Source: Allomyces macrogynus ATCC 38327
Taxonomy: Eukaryota > Blastocladiomycota > Blastocladiomycetes > Blastocladiales > Blastocladiaceae
Length of the DNA: 41,624 bases
Direction: 5' to 3'
NCBI GenBank assembly: GCA_000151295.1
Contig: GG745333.1
Span: forward strand, 1,437,485-1,479,108
Part shown: in pieces, positions 41,288 through 41,624 of the stretch
Layout of the letters: every line of letters begins with the position of its first letter
Position numbering within the stretch: the stretch's first letter is position 1
The notes under the pieces: model-generated
What the model saw: only the letters and a program-made list of their open reading frames with translations
Databases searched by the model: none
What the model was told of the DNA's origin: nothing
Position numbers and translations under genes: made by a program

Positions 41288-41624
41288 TCATATCCCATGC
41301 CCGCGCGGACCCGGGTACTCCTGCATCGGCGACCGCGACAACTGGTCAACGTGCCACCTGCGCACGGTCGGGTCGACGCGAATGTGCCGCTCGAGGTTCA
41401 GGTTCTTAATCAGCAAGTTGCTCGGGTCCCGGACACGCGACAGTGCCACGTAGGCCTGGTGCGCCGAGAAAGTGCTGTGGAAGTCGATGATCGCGCTGTT
41501 GAGCGTGAGCCCCTGCGCCTTGTGGATCGTGATCGCGAACGCGAGCCGCAGGGGGGAGCTAAAAAATGGGGTGGACAAGGACCGGCCCGTGAGGTCCGAA
41601 AGTAAGGAAGATTCAGGGAAAAGG
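41288..41624 (-). CDS. PIF1-family helicase copy 3, partial (3' exon; continues past window)
   Basis: The last exon, 41288-41558, follows a TTTTTTAG acceptor at the same place as the last exon of copy 1. It encodes LRLAFAITIHKAQGLTLNSA, then [20 protein letters not shown], i.e. intact helicase motifs V and VI. The exon start CTCCCCCC has six C after CT, where five are expected by comparison with copies 1 and 2. If the upstream exon ends in phase 0 as in copy 1, this is a +1 frameshift; if it ends in phase 2 the copy may be intact. The upstream exons lie beyond the window edge. Confidence 0.75.
   Translation of the reverse strand, partial: LFPESSLLSDLTGRSLSTPFFSSPLRLAFAITIHKAQGLTLNSAIIDFHSTFSAHQAYVALSRVRDPSNLLIKNLNLERHIRVDPTVRRWHVDQLSRSPMQEYPGPRGHGI

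Noticed and set aside
36271..41624. Helitron transposon
   Set aside because: PIF1 helicase motifs are present, but I see no Rep/HUH motif, no 5'-TC and CTRR-hairpin ends, and the copies keep spliceosomal introns.
1..41624. tRNA, rRNA, CRISPR arrays or viral genes
   Set aside because: No TTCRA-type tRNA box with matching arms, no rRNA-like conserved stretch, no spaced repeats and no viral replication or capsid motif were seen.

Overview
This window is nuclear DNA from a GC-rich eukaryote, most likely a zoosporic (flagellated) fungus of the Blastocladiomycota/Chytridiomycota grade. The evidence is short phase-consistent spliceosomal introns, fungal-type genes (ATP4-like ATP synthase subunit b, P5B ATPase, cytochrome b5-fused delta-8 sphingolipid desaturase, White-collar-like PAS protein), and a MORN protein resembling radial spoke head protein RSPH1, which implies a motile flagellum. 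The phylum cannot be fixed from sequence alone. A 322-base run of N (25443-25764) is an assembly gap.

Layout, left to right. 0.2-12.9 kb: SH3 adaptor (-); ubiquitin-like/AN1 zinc-finger protein (+); TFIIE alpha (-); a METTL21-type methyltransferase (+) sharing a 238-bp bidirectional promoter with TFIIE alpha; sphingolipid desaturase (-); a small unknown protein (+). 13-19.3 kb: P5B ATPase (-) and mitochondrial ATP synthase subunit b (-). 19.8-23.8 kb: a seven-exon gene (-) that combines a homeodomain, a TFIIS N-terminal domain and a candidate PP1-docking motif, the layout of plant LUMINIDEPENDENS and of PNUTS/Ppn1/Ref2 proteins. 24.4-26.2 kb: one unknown gene and one gap-interrupted coding region. 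26.5-35.4 kb: RSPH1-like (+), a PAS/RGG protein (-), a frame-broken locus, an F-box protein (-) and a two-PAS protein (-). 36.3 kb to the end: a tandem array of PIF1-type helicases on the minus strand, with one intact six-exon copy, one pseudogene, and one copy cut by the window edge.

Exon boundaries were worked out by hand from GT/AG sites, reading phase and family similarity. All multi-exon models conserve phase, and the totals divide by three. Of 35 introns placed this way, 25 have C at donor position +4 (GTRCGT type) instead of the usual A. The genes are mostly housekeeping loci and do not form one pathway. The best candidates for something new are the LD/PNUTS-like protein, the donor consensus, and the decaying PIF1 array.
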